Shown: positions 38,139-50,780 of the stretch, piece by piece
Numbering within the stretch: position 1 is the first letter of the stretch
Layout: the number at the start of each line of letters is the position of its first letter
Assembly: GCF_051622035.1 (NCBI RefSeq)
Contig: NC_135362.1
Coordinates: forward strand, 17,136,501-17,200,500
From: Arctopsyche grandis
Taxonomy: Eukaryota; Arthropoda; Insecta; Trichoptera; Hydropsychidae
Direction of reading: 5' to 3'
Length of the DNA: 64,000 nucleotides
Program-made: the position numbers and the translations under genes
Notes under the pieces: model-generated
The model's database searches: none
What the model was told of the DNA's origin: nothing
What the model saw: only the letters and a program-made list of their open reading frames with translations

Positions 38139-38393
38139 TAAAGAGTATTATAAAGACAAGGCAATATAATTTCAATACACAAATTTAGCAATTTAAAAAC
38201 ATCTATTTTCATCCGATTATATTTAAAAATATCTGCGACTGATATCTAGATATGCAAGATTAATTCAATATCGGGTATAAATTCAAAATGCGACATTCGT
38301 AGATGGCGAGAAAAAGTGCGCTGTAGGCCACATCCACTTGTGGAGAAAAGTATTCTAGTGTCAGTGTAATTGCAAGAGTTGTAAAGTGTCAAG

Positions 38394-41300
38394 ATGCAGT
38401 CAGCTGGAGTCCGTTGTGCGGCGGGGCTGGCGAGGGTGGCGGGGCGTGCGGGGGGTGCGAGAGGTGTCTTCGCTACGACTCGCACGAGCCTGCACACGGC
38501 TCGACCGGCTTTTGCAGCGGTTACAAAAGTTGCATAATATCCTCACACATATTGCACAAATCGTTCGGCATTGTGACTGAAATATATTCATTGCCCAAAT
38601 CATTCTCTAAATAAATTTGCAGGCTTTGTGTTTTTTTTATTAACCTGTACAATCATTATTCATAAATAAAAAATTCATTCATAATATTTGATTAATGCTA
38701 CATATATTATTAAATAATATTTGCATACAGATAATACGAGATGTAATACAATTTTAGTAAGTAAATTAACTTCGACTTACCTTCAGACTATTCGCAAACT
38801 GAAAACCTTTGAGTGAAAAGTTTCTTTTAAAATCCTTCCAATTTCTAAAAACAATAAATAAATCATACAAAAATTAGATTTTTATATGATAATTAATGAA
38901 TTCTGATGTGAATGAGTAATTATAATTATTTGAAAAGTAATACATATATTATATCTTTATATGTAAGTCAAAATTGTTTCTAAAAAGTTTTTGACTTGTA
39001 GTTTTAAAGCCAACTATTTAAGATATATGAAGATTAGAAGAAAATCTCCTGGCTGTTTACTTTTTTAGAAAGGCTAGTGAAAAGCTTTAAAAATGGATAC
39101 ATTTGTTTTCCGGTGTATGCAGTACGCTTTTTGTGGTGAAATCATTCCATCTAAAATGATAAAATTTCATTGGTAATTGAAGAAATAACCACCATAGCTT
39201 AGCAGATTTCTATAGAACACCCTGGACTGAAGGGTTCCCATACAAAAGCAGCTGGACAACACTGGGCTGGTTTCCTAGGAAACTTGGACTAAAATTTATA
39301 TAATAAAAACTCACACTTAAAAATAATTATTTGATCAACTTATTAAATTATAGACCCAAAGCCGTACCAATGATTTTGGCACACTTGGCAAATATCAAAT
39401 AAGCGCCATGGCTATTATCCTTTCAGCCTTGGCTATTCTCGCTGGCATTGTCAGAAATATGCGTATAGCTTGTATAATACTTGAATAAGATTCTTGTAAA
39501 TCCCACTTGCTCAGTACATTCAAAATATCCATATGGTAAATAGTGTTCGGATCTTTGTTTTCTAATATATTTTTTTAATTTTTTCAATAAATATCATATT
39601 CACAAATAAGCTTTTAACCCTCATAAAAAGTAGATATAATGTGCTGAAATCACTATCGTCCAGTTTCGGCTTCTCTTTGAGTCAACAAAGTGCACAGTTA
39701 AAAAAAATGACCTGCGTGAATGGGTACCCACTAACAAACGTTCCTTTTAAGTTTAAACTTTTAATAAAAGTTTTGCTTCACGCTCCGAGCGCCCTTGGCA
39801 AACGTCCCTGTGTCAATGCCTTTGTAAGGTTCTGTATAGACCATTTGATTAACAATTATTTAAATGGTAATACATTATTGTTACCTAAATAAAAAAACTG
39901 CTACTTTAGTATGCGGTCTATACCTTCACATATCTACTTTAGTATGCGATCTACCTTCACGTTTTTACTTTAATATGTGGTCTCACTGTCTCAGTTCTCG
40001 CATTTGACAATGAGACTGAATAATACTGACCCTAACAACCTAATCTTATATGAATAGGGCCAACCTTAACTTAATCTAACCTATCCTGACCCTTAAATAA
40101 ATAAGTGTTGGCTGCTAAGATATCTTTTTTTTTAAGTTTTACTTCAACAATATTTTCACAAAAAACGGATCTACCTCACGGGCCCGAATGTGAAACGCCC
40201 GAAAACGCAAATATCGGAAGGCAAAGATCGAAAATCGAAAGATAAAAAAAGGGTGCATGGTAAACTGTACATACTCACTTAATTTGCGCGAGCAGGATAC
40301 AACAGGAACAAGAGGAACAGGCTTTTCCTCCCATATTCTGCGCGCGCACATTAATACGGGAGGAAAAGCCTGTTCCTCTTGTTCCTGTTGTATCCTGCTC
40401 GCGCAAATTAAGTGAGTATATACCGTTTACCATGCACCCTTTTTTTGATCTTTCGATTTTCGATCTTTGCCTTCCGATATTTGCGTTTTCGGGCGTTTCA
40501 CATTTGGGCCCGTGACGGAGACCGAAAAAAAACATATCTTAGCAGCCAACACCTATTTATTCAAGGGTCAGGATACGTTAGGTTAAGTTAAGGTTGGCCC
40601 TATTCATTTAAGATTTGGTTAAGACATATGTATCTGCTGACGATATTTTGATAGAAATGCTTCGACAACATTATGGGGCGGCAGGAAAAAACAAAAACTG
40701 TAATAAAAATTCCGTTGCTGATACAAATAAAAAAAAATAGTCGACTATGATTCAAAAGTAGATCGCATGCTAAGGTAGACCGCATACTAAAGTAGCAACT
40801 AAAAAAATATATACATATGTCTACTATATATGTAAGTTTGTAGTTTGCATATTAAGATGGAAGTGATATGAAATTATATTATTCATTAAATATCCTTAAA
40901 ATTTAAACATTACTTGACATTTTTAAATTCCTGAAATTGAGTCAAACATATAATACATCTTAAAACATGTTACATAATATGTACATATGTACATACATCA
41001 CCTTACATTTACAATTTATTCTTATTGTCAGTTGTACAAACATCGTATGTATGTACATACACATGTAACATATATGTATATAGCATTTCTGGTTGTTCGT
41101 AACTTTAATAATCATTTTAAATGCGACTGTTGGGATTTATGATGTCTTTTAATTATAATATTTCTGATTTCCAATATTTTCATAGATACATATTTTAATG
41201 GTAATGGCTTATTTCAATTTCGCCATTAATAATTCATTTTAAAATGATTACTCATTTTAAAATTATTATACTTGACATTCTATTCATAATTTACTAGGCC

Positions 41301-44300
41301 TCCTTAATTCTATATTTTCTCTCAAATACATACACATGCACATACATATTTATGTATGTATCTCATATGAGATGTCAAAAAATATACTGAAATATAACAT
41401 ATGTATAATGACTCAAAAAAGTATGGATTGCTGTATGCTCGGCATAACGAAGAGAGATAGGAAACGGAATATGTGGATGAGAAGAAAAGTGAAGTAATTG
41501 AATTGGCAATAGGTGGGTCACATAGCTAGAAGAATCGACGAAAGGTGGACAAAAGAAGTGCTAGAATGGTCCTTGAGAGAATATAAAAAGGTGAAATAAA
41601 GACTGCAAGTCGAAATTTTACGAAATTAGGAAAATGTGTGGGGTGAGATGGATGAGAGTTGAATGGAAGCGTGTTGGAGAAGCCTTAATCCGTGAGTGGA
41701 TAGTGAATGGCTGTAAATGATGATGATTTTCTTATACACATCTGAAACAATACACATGTACTAATTATTCCGAATCAAATTTATGTTTTCATTATATTTT
41801 TATAACGAATGTCTACTTTCTATTTTATATTATAAATTCCTTGACCGACTTAAAATAAATATGTACACTTCAATTACTTCTTTTCTCGTTCGATGTAACA
41901 ATAATAAACACTAACAACTATCGTCTGTAAATTCCATATAAAAATAATAGCTACCAATGCGATTTTCCTCTATATGATCTTTTATTTATCTCGAATGACT
42001 GGTTATTGTTAATGAGGCATAACTCGTTTCGTACACATGTGTATGTACATACGTACACTCCCCACGCGATATCTTTAACCTTCACCTCACTTTGCTTTCA
42101 TTCAATGGAACATCAGTCGTTGCCGGCAAGGGGACACAGCTCGTTATATTTTACCATCACCTCTACTTCTCAGTCAATAGTTTGATAGCAGTTTAAATAT
42201 TTTATTTAAAATATTTGATAACTACTACTCTTTGCCTCTGTGATAAGGAGGATTACAGTGCGATAAGACTGTAACAAACTTCTATTTTAATAAGTTTTGT
42301 GAAACAGCTCGCAATTGAATGATGGCAGATCTTCGTCCTATGGTATTTAGAACGATTTCCACAGCCACATCTTTTCTCTAGTTTTGATAACACTGCATAT
42401 AAATTGTATCTTTTCAATCTAATTAACTCTGTATGTATGTATGTATGTAAATTTATTTCGAGTCAAACACTTATACAGGCTGACATATGACTGATGGTAA
42501 TTACTTGCTTGCACATGTGTGTGCAACATCAGAATGCACATGTGATATTCATATGACTTCACTGAAACCATTTTTTATTCATTTTTGTATGTGGAAACAG
42601 GTTTCTCAATATTTACTGTACTGCATTTACAATTTATTTTGACAAATATAGTTTTATTCGACAGAATTTTTATAGCTTATTTTTATTTTTATTCAGTCAC
42701 ATGCATCGTATGCTGAGTTTGTAATAAAAACGATAAGAATGTGAACATATGAAACACACACATTTTTATTTCATTATGTTTTGTTTATTTATTAAAACTA
42801 CACCGCTTTTGCAGGCCTCCAACAAAGGCATCCGTAAGGAATCGGATACTTTTGGAGAACTAGAAGTTCAAGCAGATAAATATTATGGAGCTCAAACTCT
42901 ACGATCTGTTATGAACTTCCCTATCGGTGGTGAATCGGAACGTATGCCTGTATGCATTTTATTCCATTAATATAAATAACACATATTATGCCGTTTAATT
43001 TTAATTATAATATTGTCTTTTTAGTATCCTGTAATTGTAGCTATGGGAATCTTAAAGAAGGCTGCCGCAGAAGTAAACATTGAATTTGGGTTAGATGAAA
43101 AAATCGGTTAGTGTTGTTATATTTTAAATATTAAAATTGAATTGCAGATGTTTTTAATAAATTATATATTTTAGCTCGCGCAATATCATCAGCAGCTGAT
43201 GATGTAATATCTGGAAAATTGTACAATGAACACTTTCCACTTGTTATTTGGCAAACTGGATCTGGAACCCAAACAAATATGAATACTAACGAAGTAATTA
43301 ATATACATATGTATACAATTTTTATTTATTTATATTTTCAAGTTTTGATAATTTAATAATGACAACAGGTAATCGCAAACAGAGCCATTGAATCACTCGG
43401 TGGAGAACTCGGTTCAAAGAAACCTGTGCATCCCAATGACCATGTAAATAAGTCTCAAAGTTCAAACGATACATTCCCAACTGCCATGCACATTGCAGTT
43501 GCAATGGAAATAAATCAATTATTATTGCCAGCTTTAAAATCCCTTCAAGCATCTATGCAAAAGAAAACTGACGAATTCAGTAAAATCATCAAAATTGGAA
43601 GGTTGCATAAAATAGTATATAATGAGTTTTAAAATTTGTATATGACTTACAAAATTTCAATAATTATTGTATGTATACTTCAGAACTCATACACAAGATG
43701 CCGTACCATTGACGTTAGGTCAAGAATTCAGTGGTTATACAAGACAATTGGAACTCGGCATCGAAAGAGTTAACGCTACACTACCACGATTGTATCAATT
43801 GGCTCTCGGAGGAACAGCTGTCGGCACTGGTCTCAATACACGTGTAGGATTTGCAGAAAAATGCGCCAAAAGAATATCTGAACTAACAAGTGTGACCTTT
43901 TTCATATTTTTATAAAACAATAATTACAATATAAGCAATACATAACAGCAATCTCCTTATAGATATACCATTTGTGACAGCACCGAATAAGTTTGAGGCG
44001 CTTGCTTCCCACGATGCCATGGTTGAAGTGTCTGGTGCTCTGAACGTATTGGCATGTTCCATAATGAAAATTGCCAATGATATTAGATTCTTGGCGTCCG
44101 GACCGAGATGCGGACTCGGCGAGTTGAGCTTGCCGGAAAACGAACCTGGATCTTCCATCATGCCTGGAAAAGTAAACCCGACCCAATGCGAAGCTATTAC
44201 AATGGTTGCGGCCCAAGTTATGGGAAATCATGTAGCGTGTACCATTGGTGGATCTAATGGACATTTTGAGCTTAACGTTTTCAAGCCTATGATCGTCGCT

Positions 44301-44733
44301 AATGTTCTTAGATCGATAAGACTCATCGGTAAAATACTATATATAAATAAATGCCAATATGCAATATGTTTACATCGATTGTATTCTGATTTTCTTTTAC
44401 AGGTGACAGCTGTAATGCTTTCAGAACAAATTGTGTCGATGGTATAATAGCCAATGAGGAAAATATTGCTAAAATTATGAGGGAATCTCTTATGTTGGTC
44501 ACGGCGCTGAATCCCCACATTGGTTATGATAAGGTAATTTTTATTTTGTTAATGTTTTTCACTTAAAAATTTCTCTACAAGTATTTTTTCCGTATTTTCA
44601 GTCGGCTAAAATAGCTAAAACTGCTCATAAAGATGGCTCCACCTTGAAAGAAGCGGCACTGAAACTTAAATTCTTGACATCGGAAGATTTCGACAAGTGG
44701 GTGAAACCAGAAGACATGTTAGGACCTAAGTAA
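38394..44733 (+). CDS. FH: Fumarate hydratase, mitochondrial (class II fumarase)
   Basis: Nine coding exons: 38394-38519, 42815-42949, 43025-43106, 43175-43293, 43369-43601, 43684-43889, 43963-44328, 44403-44533, 44602-44733. Together they give 509 residues (human FH 510), and every junction is GT-AG with matching phase. Exon 1 encodes an Arg-rich, acid-free mitochondrial presequence ([19 protein letters not shown]...). Family blocks follow in order: [68 protein letters not shown], and the signature [13 protein letters not shown] with the catalytic serine loop. The C-terminus is EDMLGPK. The enzyme reversibly hydrates fumarate to L-malate as a homotetramer in the TCA cycle. The exon-1 donor (GCG then GTTACA) is weak, so that boundary is the least certain. 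Intron 1 (4.3 kb) holds a large foldback element and an RTE remnant. A Harbinger derivative ends 255 bp upstream of the ATG. Confidence 0.95.
39900..40796. mobile_element. 897-bp foldback element in FH intron 1
   Basis: The two halves are inverted repeats of each other over more than 350 bases. Tips are GCTACTTTAGTATGCGG at both ends, followed by direct subrepeats of the tip (three at the left, two at the right). The centre is nearly perfect: 40262-40333 pairs with 40353-40425. The flanking 4-bp duplication is AACT (39896-39899, 40797-40800). It shows no coding capacity. Superfamily unknown. Confidence 0.85.
41405..41725 (+). mobile_element. RTE-type LINE 3' remnant in FH intron 1
   Basis: Broken coding with [27 protein letters not shown] and a terminal WIVNGCK-stop equivalent is followed by TGATGATGA. 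It is the same family as the copy at 59578. Stops and frameshifts throughout show it is dead. It is severely 5' truncated, as is usual for target-primed reverse transcription. Confidence 0.75.
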
Positions 44734-45043
44734 TTTTTCGGTTATAACCTTATATTGGTTGTGTATAATACTCAAAGTTAAGACCAGAATTCGCTGAAAT
44801 AGATGATCCACTGTTTACATTCTAACTTGATGTATCAGTCGATTGTGCAATAGGTTATTTGGCAAATTCATTTCAAAATATGAATGGATTCCTTAACTTT
44901 GATTATTATTTTATTTGAAATGGAACAGCATCGACATTAAAGCATTTCTTTTTTAATATGTTTTATATCATCAGTATTAAATATCAAGTGATCGATCTGT
45001 TTTTGTATTTTGAATAATAATGTAATTGGTTATTGAATTTGTA

Positions 45044-45049
45044 AATAAA
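45044..45049 (+). promoter_or_regulatory. Likely polyadenylation signal of FH
   Basis: An AATAAA hexamer lies about 310 bases after the FH stop codon. A second AATAAA follows at 45078-45083. Either could end the transcript. Confidence 0.5.
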
Positions 45050-47017
45050 TTATTTATCACGAAATATGTTGTTTTCAAATAAAAACCAAAGTCAGATGCT
45101 TCAACATTTGTATATTATTCAAAATTTGTTACAGCAATTTAGATACATCAACATTCAATAATCAGATATCGTTACTGTCATTAATTAAACGCTTATTATT
45201 AATTAAGTACTATGACACTGGAATACTTGTAATTTTCATTTAATAGTATGTTTTTGAAATATTGATAACAAATGCAAAAAATATACAATACATATATATA
45301 TGTATATACTTTTACAACCACTACATGTGCTCATTTATTTATTTTGGAAAACATGTACATAAATGAAATAAATGGAGATATGTTGTTTATAAAATATCTA
45401 TTTATTAAAAAGAAATAAGTAAATGTTTTGGTAGATCTCTTAAGTGAAATTTTACTTTGGTCTCCGTTATCAAATACACTTTACAATTTATTACGAAAAT
45501 TTGAGATTATAAACGATTAGCAATAGGCAAATTCTCGGCAAGAAGGCAAATATTTATATACATCCACATTTGCATACAAAGAATCTTATAACTAGCAAGT
45601 GAATACTATTAAAGAGTGAAAAGCAAATACGTATGTATGAAGGGTGCCAAAATGTTCCAGAATACATAGTATCATTCTAGTAATCTAGACTATTGTGTAT
45701 GGCAAAAAATAAATAAGTAAGTACACACAAACACAAATGACTGTAATTATACATATCGGTTAACTGCTTTAATATCACAATTCTTCAGATGTATGCACAA
45801 AAGTACATTTCTATATGGCGATGATTATGTATGTACAGTGAAGTTAATTCATTCGATAGTTTTGCTGCAATTTAGTGTATGCAGTTAATGTTGGTTTTGC
45901 GTTAAATATTTTGACTAGTAATATTAATACAATTGTAACTATTTTATTCATATGAAAACATTTTGCCTAGACTAGAAAATACGCTTAAAATTAATATTAA
46001 AAATCTTTGGAATTAATGAGATGGTCATAAATTAAAAACGAAATACATTCAGAGTTGATAAATAATACTTTGGAATGCTTAATTAATCACAATATTGCAC
46101 ATAAAATTTCTATGATATAACAATGTAACGACAAAATTACAAAACGATAAAATATATGTTTTAACATGACAAATACAGAGGATGGCGATGTTTAAATAAC
46201 ATTATGGTTATGGTACAGTTATTTATACTTTTACATATTTTAGCACCATTATTCTCTAAACATATGGAAAACTGCAACAATGTATTTCAGTCGAATTACC
46301 GTAATTACAGCGACACAATATGGTGGAAAATACGATGGAATTTTTAATACAATCAATCAAAATAATAGTGGAATTACCCTGTGAAAAATTAGAAATAAAT
46401 GTGATATGTATGTACACAGTATTGCTCGAGCGTATCAACATATTATGTTCGTTAGATTTAGGTTTCGTCCTATTGGAAATTGACTACGTTTCATTTTGTG
46501 ACAAGAAGGTTTTGAATGTACGAGGCAGAGAGATGTAATAAAAATAGAGGGGCCCTTACGAATAGATAATTGTTGTCAATTTTACGCGGTCCGTCTCTAT
46601 AAATACGCTACATCGCATGGAATACAATCGGATCAATTAACTTATAAAAATATATCCCATGTTGTTTATTGTGTGTTTTTGAATGTATTGTGCAAATTTA
46701 CCGATGCTTGCCCATCTTGCGGGTAATATAAACAAACAGAGAAGTTTTTATCGGACATACGTCGGGCACCAAGCGTCAAATAAGACTGATGCTAAAATTA
46801 TTTAGATCTGTCCGTGGACAGAATGTCACTTGACAACAAAAGAACACCTAAAGCCACTTCTATTAATATTACATTTCTCTGGTACGAGGTATATTTCTGA
46901 ATTTATTATTATATGTATATATTTTTCACAATTACTGGACAAGTTAAATTTTTGGTATATTTCAAGATGGCATATTTTTTAAATAAACTAAAAATTAAAT
47001 TATAGGTAAAATTTTTT

Positions 47018-47712
47018 GGCCAGTTACCGGTGACCGTGACCAGTTTTTACAAAAACGGTCAGTAATTTTATTAAAAAATGTCAGGAAGTATTCATAAAAG
47101 TGGTCAATACAATCGAAGAATCAATAATGGTCAGTAAAAACAATAAACTTGTCACTAAAAAACAATAAACGGTCAGTAAAAACAATATTTTATGTAACAA
47201 TATACAGAATGGTGCAAGCACCACTGTTCTTGACCAAGACTAATTTTGATATTTCCGTATTTTGTCTTTTTTTATACGATTATTCTATGTTTCACTTCGC
47301 TTATTGGTCTGACACTATTCCTACATTCTTCCGATACTTTTGAAACTCCCATTTTGCGCGGTTTGATCAACGATATAAATTTTTATCTGCTAAATTATTA
47401 GATATTTGCATTTGATCTCGTGTAGTAATTTAATTTCAGTTTTCTTGTTTTCCAATATCATATTAAAGACACATAATCAAATTGTTCATGTTCATGAGTC
47501 TTTCTTTTATGTAAATTACTGACTATTTAATTTATTATTGAATTATTGACTGATTATTTAAATTAATTACAGACCATTTAATTTATTAACTGACCAAAAA
47601 CATACCGCCAAATGTATAAAAACCATTTATAATTCTAACTGACCATTTTGATGTACATATTACTGACAACTAATTTAATTTACTGACCGAAAAGGAGAAT
47701 TAGTAACTGGCC
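47018..47712. mobile_element. Foldback element made of GGTCAGTAA monomers
   Basis: Tips are GGCCAGTTAC and its complement. The left part carries at least four GGTCAGTAA-like units, the right part at least six TTACTGACC-like units. A central stretch (47306-47372, CCTACATTCTTCCG...) recurs near 62575-62635. It lies between FH and RUNDC1. Confidence 0.7.
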
Positions 47713-48160
47713 ATTTAAACACAGGACTTAAATATATCCTAAATTAAATATTATGGCCCAGTGGGTTTTTTTTCAAAATTATACTATATTCTGTTAATTG
47801 TTTATATTATATATGGACATAGATTTGCAAAAATAATCTTTTTGTTCGCTTGTTTTTTAAAGCACTTATAAAATTTACTAATACATACGCATATAGTAGG
47901 CAATAATATGTCGTTCGTATTGTTGCTTACTATATATTACTTAATTTTATAAGTTTGCATTATATAAACAACATTTGTGAAGATACTTTTGTCAAATTCA
48001 TTAGAGGATTGGATTCTTCTTGCAGAACTACTTCCATATACAGTTTAATTGTGACCGCATTTCATATTCAATACTGAAGCACTCTATCAGAGGTGTCTTC
48101 TTAAAGATTGTAACCATGAATACATATCACAAAACTCATTCTATTATACATAAACATATA

Positions 48161-49819
48161 CTACATGAATACATCTTTAATGTTTTGGAACTGACGAACA
48201 GCCAAATCAATGGGTAAATCGAACTTAAACGACGTGAGTCGGTCCAAACTTTGCAGACTGTCTTGAAAACCGGTGTTGGCAACATAACTCGTCGGCGAAT
48301 AACATATTTGCATTATAGTTTTATTCTTGAATATAACGTTAAGCCAAGCCACCAATTTGTTGGCGTTCAGTCCGGCACAGATAAACGCTTTAAAATGAGA
48401 ATCGTAGCTCCTCTTGTACGGCTTGTGCGATGTTATTATAGCACCGATGGCACTCAACATGCTTTCTTTGTTCGAGATCGCTGTATTACCCACAATGTCC
48501 AAATTAAAGCTCTGAGACAATTTCCTAGCTGGTGTTGAGTTATAACACTCGCCATTACTCACCTCGTAATATCGCAATATCAGTTCCCATGCATGCATCT
48601 GCTTGGAGCTCAATCCTCGACGCATCGGGAAACAACCCACGAACGGGACAATACTGTTGACTTCGCTCATAGGCAACAATCCGTGCTGGACGAGATCTCG
48701 TATGTTAATAGCTAAATGTTTCCGAACAGCGATCGCCAACGGAACGTTTTGTAACAGTATTGGATTTTCTTCAGAGTCACTATCATAATCGCCCATTGCT
48801 GAACCGGACCGAGAGTTACCGTGCTTTAATAGATTTAATACTGCATCTATGGACATTTCTAGGCGAGCTCGTAGATCACCCCAATGATTAATGACGTGCG
48901 TTCTTTTGAGATTATTTTTACGGAACGCATCCGACGAGCACCCGAATTGGGCGACGGCGAACATTTGCAACAGAGCCACTACCTTCTTCATCAAATTGAC
49001 AGTTTCGGCTCTCAATTCGTCATTTTTATTTTTCTCGAATTTTGGTTTCTTCTGGTCGACAAAGTCTTTTTTTGGTTCATGCGGAATCACAGATGAACCG
49101 TTCTTAAGGAAATTTATAAATCTTTGCATATCTTCAACTTGATTTTGTAACTGAATTATGAGGTCTTGAGAATTTGTTCCGTTTTTCAAAGAAGCCCCGC
49201 ACATAGCTTGATGTCTCAGCTCTTCTGGAGTTAATGGTTGTTGCCAGCCATCGCGCAATGACTTCTCTATATTCTGTCTCAAGTCGTCGATGATTTCCTT
49301 TTTATGATTGGCGTACTCTTGTTTGCTGTCGTTAGAGAAGGAGTCCAATTCCTTCAGTTGATATTTTAATTGCTCTATGAAATGTAGTTGTTTGATGTGT
49401 TGATCTTTCAGTTTCTCGTCGAGTTTGTGACATATGGGGCAAGTAGCCGAATGCTCGGGTATATCTCTGGAGATTGTACCTGTCCCTACGATGGAGCCTA
49501 AGTCGGGGATACCCCTGAAGGTGAACTCTTCCAAGGATTTCAGCATTTTCTCTTTGTCATCTGGAGGTGCGTCTACAATTTGTCGTAAACGGAATTGCAC
49601 CTGTGCTAGGTGGGAGGTGAGAGAGAATAGGGATGATGAGAGTACTTCCTGTTCTTCTTCCAATGCATGAAGTCGCTGTAGCTCACAGGAGTCACTCCGT
49701 TCACAGTCTGGAGTGCAGAGTCCTGATTCATGACAGCTGGGAGCTCCTACGGGTTCGCAACGCAACTCACCCCATTCAGGAGCTTCTCCACCAGACTCCA
49801 CTTCACTAGACACCGACAT
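48161..49819 (-). CDS. RUNDC1: RUN domain-containing protein 1, single exon
   Basis: A 552-residue intronless frame starts at an ATG at 49819. The N-terminus is acidic and Cys-containing. Coiled-coil segments lie at about 45-85, 132-190 and 220-240. A CPICHK motif sits at about 127, a charged linker at 246-265, and a RUN domain at about 365-540 (GLLPMSEVNSIVPFVGCF; SSKQMHAWELILRYYEV). The arrangement matches RUNDC1 (human 613 residues), a poorly characterised protein. RUN domains generally bind Rap/Rab-type GTPases or motor linkers in membrane traffic; the precise partner here is unknown. It faces SRPRA head to head (2.9 kb apart) and FH tail to tail. Confidence 0.9.
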   Translation of the reverse strand: MSVSSEVESGGEAPEWGELRCEPVGAPSCHESGLCTPDCERSDSCELQRLHALEEEQEVLSSSLFSLTSHLAQVQFRLRQIVDAPPDDKEKMLKSLEEFTFRGIPDLGSIVGTGTISRDIPEHSATCPICHKLDEKLKDQHIKQLHFIEQLKYQLKELDSFSNDSKQEYANHKKEIIDDLRQNIEKSLRDGWQQPLTPEELRHQAMCGASLKNGTNSQDLIIQLQNQVEDMQRFINFLKNGSSVIPHEPKKDFVDQKKPKFEKNKNDELRAETVNLMKKVVALLQMFAVAQFGCSSDAFRKNNLKRTHVINHWGDLRARLEMSIDAVLNLLKHGNSRSGSAMGDYDSDSEENPILLQNVPLAIAVRKHLAINIRDLVQHGLLPMSEVNSIVPFVGCFPMRRGLSSKQMHAWELILRYYEVSNGECYNSTPARKLSQSFNLDIVGNTAISNKESMLSAIGAIITSHKPYKRSYDSHFKAFICAGLNANKLVAWLNVIFKNKTIMQICYSPTSYVANTGFQDSLQSLDRLTSFKFDLPIDLAVRQFQNIKDVFM

Positions 49820-50332
49820 AATTGTTTCTTAGTGAACTTATACCGCTACAACTAGAAGCAAAGACCCAATCTCCATATTGACAGTCGATTGACGTCTGGG
49901 GCGTGACGTCACGCGCCCACACAACAACCCCCACCATCAATCCTCGACCTTTCCCTTTTATCCATACCTCGTTATCAAACAATTGATACCATATTTTCTG
50001 AATTCCTAAAAGTACTGAACGACAATCTGATTTTAGATAGGATCGGCTTCGAACCATAAAGATTAATCTTTATTTAAAAAAATTAAACACTTTTAAACTA
50101 ACAAAACTATTTATTAAACTATTTTAGAATTCCATCCAAAATTTCTGTTATTTTTTTTCACTGTAAAAGTCAGTAAATATTCTGAACTTGTATCTTTATA
50201 AGCAGCTACACATGATATTCCATACAGATACTTTCATAAAGCTTCACCAATACGTTTATTTAATTTAATTCAAATTAATAATTTATTATCGAGTGTGCTT
50301 AATATGTACATTGATTGATTGATGAATATATT

Positions 50333-50450
50333 GGTAAACGGATTATTTCGCACATTGCGATTGCACACAAGACAACTGTATGCATGAAAATTTCGGGTAC
50401 CAGATATTCCGTTACCAAAATTTTGTGACGTGTGCGAGATATATTATAGT
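50333..50450. repeat. Partial copy of the CGGT-GATTATT MITE
   Basis: GGTAAACGGATTATTTCGCA, then a shortened interior with CAGATATTCCGTTACC and GTGACGTGTGCGAGA, matches the MITE at 52195. It lies between RUNDC1 and the miniature LTR element. Confidence 0.6.
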
Positions 50451-50780
50451 TGTAGTTGTGGTGGTGCTGTAGTTGCTCTGTAGTTGAACATATTCACAGG
50501 GCATCATTTGGGGGTTTATAGGAGGGCATTTGTCCCCCCCCCCCTCCCCTAGATTTGACCAGGCCAGGAACATGCATGTCATTTGAAATACTATAAATCT
50601 TAATAAAATCGATTATTCGTTACTAAAAACTTGGGCCAGCAGAAACTGCAATAAGTTTAAAATTGTCGATCAGAACCTTCTTCCAAAAAGTCAAATTTGC
50701 CTCCCCCCCCTGGAAAAAGATGAAATGACATCACTGCATATTCAAATCTTAATGTTTGGATAGAATGAGATTGATAGTAG

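Larger units (their letters stand above)
38520..42814 (+). other. FH intron 1
   Basis: 4.3 kb, AT-rich. Holds the 897-bp foldback (39900-40796) and RTE remnant (41405-41725). TACATATGTA-type palindromes cluster at about 40975-41075 and 42035. A GTAT tetranucleotide repeat lies near 42432-42448. No exon seen. Confidence 0.7.
44734..48160. other. Convergent intergenic region FH-RUNDC1
   Basis: FH trailer to about 45050-45085, then AT-rich sequence without recognised genes, then the foldback at 47018-47712 and the RUNDC1 trailer. A less AT-rich patch at about 46440-46620 has a TATAAATA but no coding evidence. Confidence 0.55.

Noticed and set aside
42749-42814. ATG at 42749 as the FH start
   Set aside because: The stretch ends in a pyrimidine-rich acceptor (CCGCTTTTGCAG) and the preceding residues lack a presequence; exon 1 at 38394 supplies one in phase.
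47018-47712. CRISPR-like array of GGTCAGTAA units
   Set aside because: Units are short, degenerate and change orientation at the centre, and the genome is eukaryotic; this is a foldback element.
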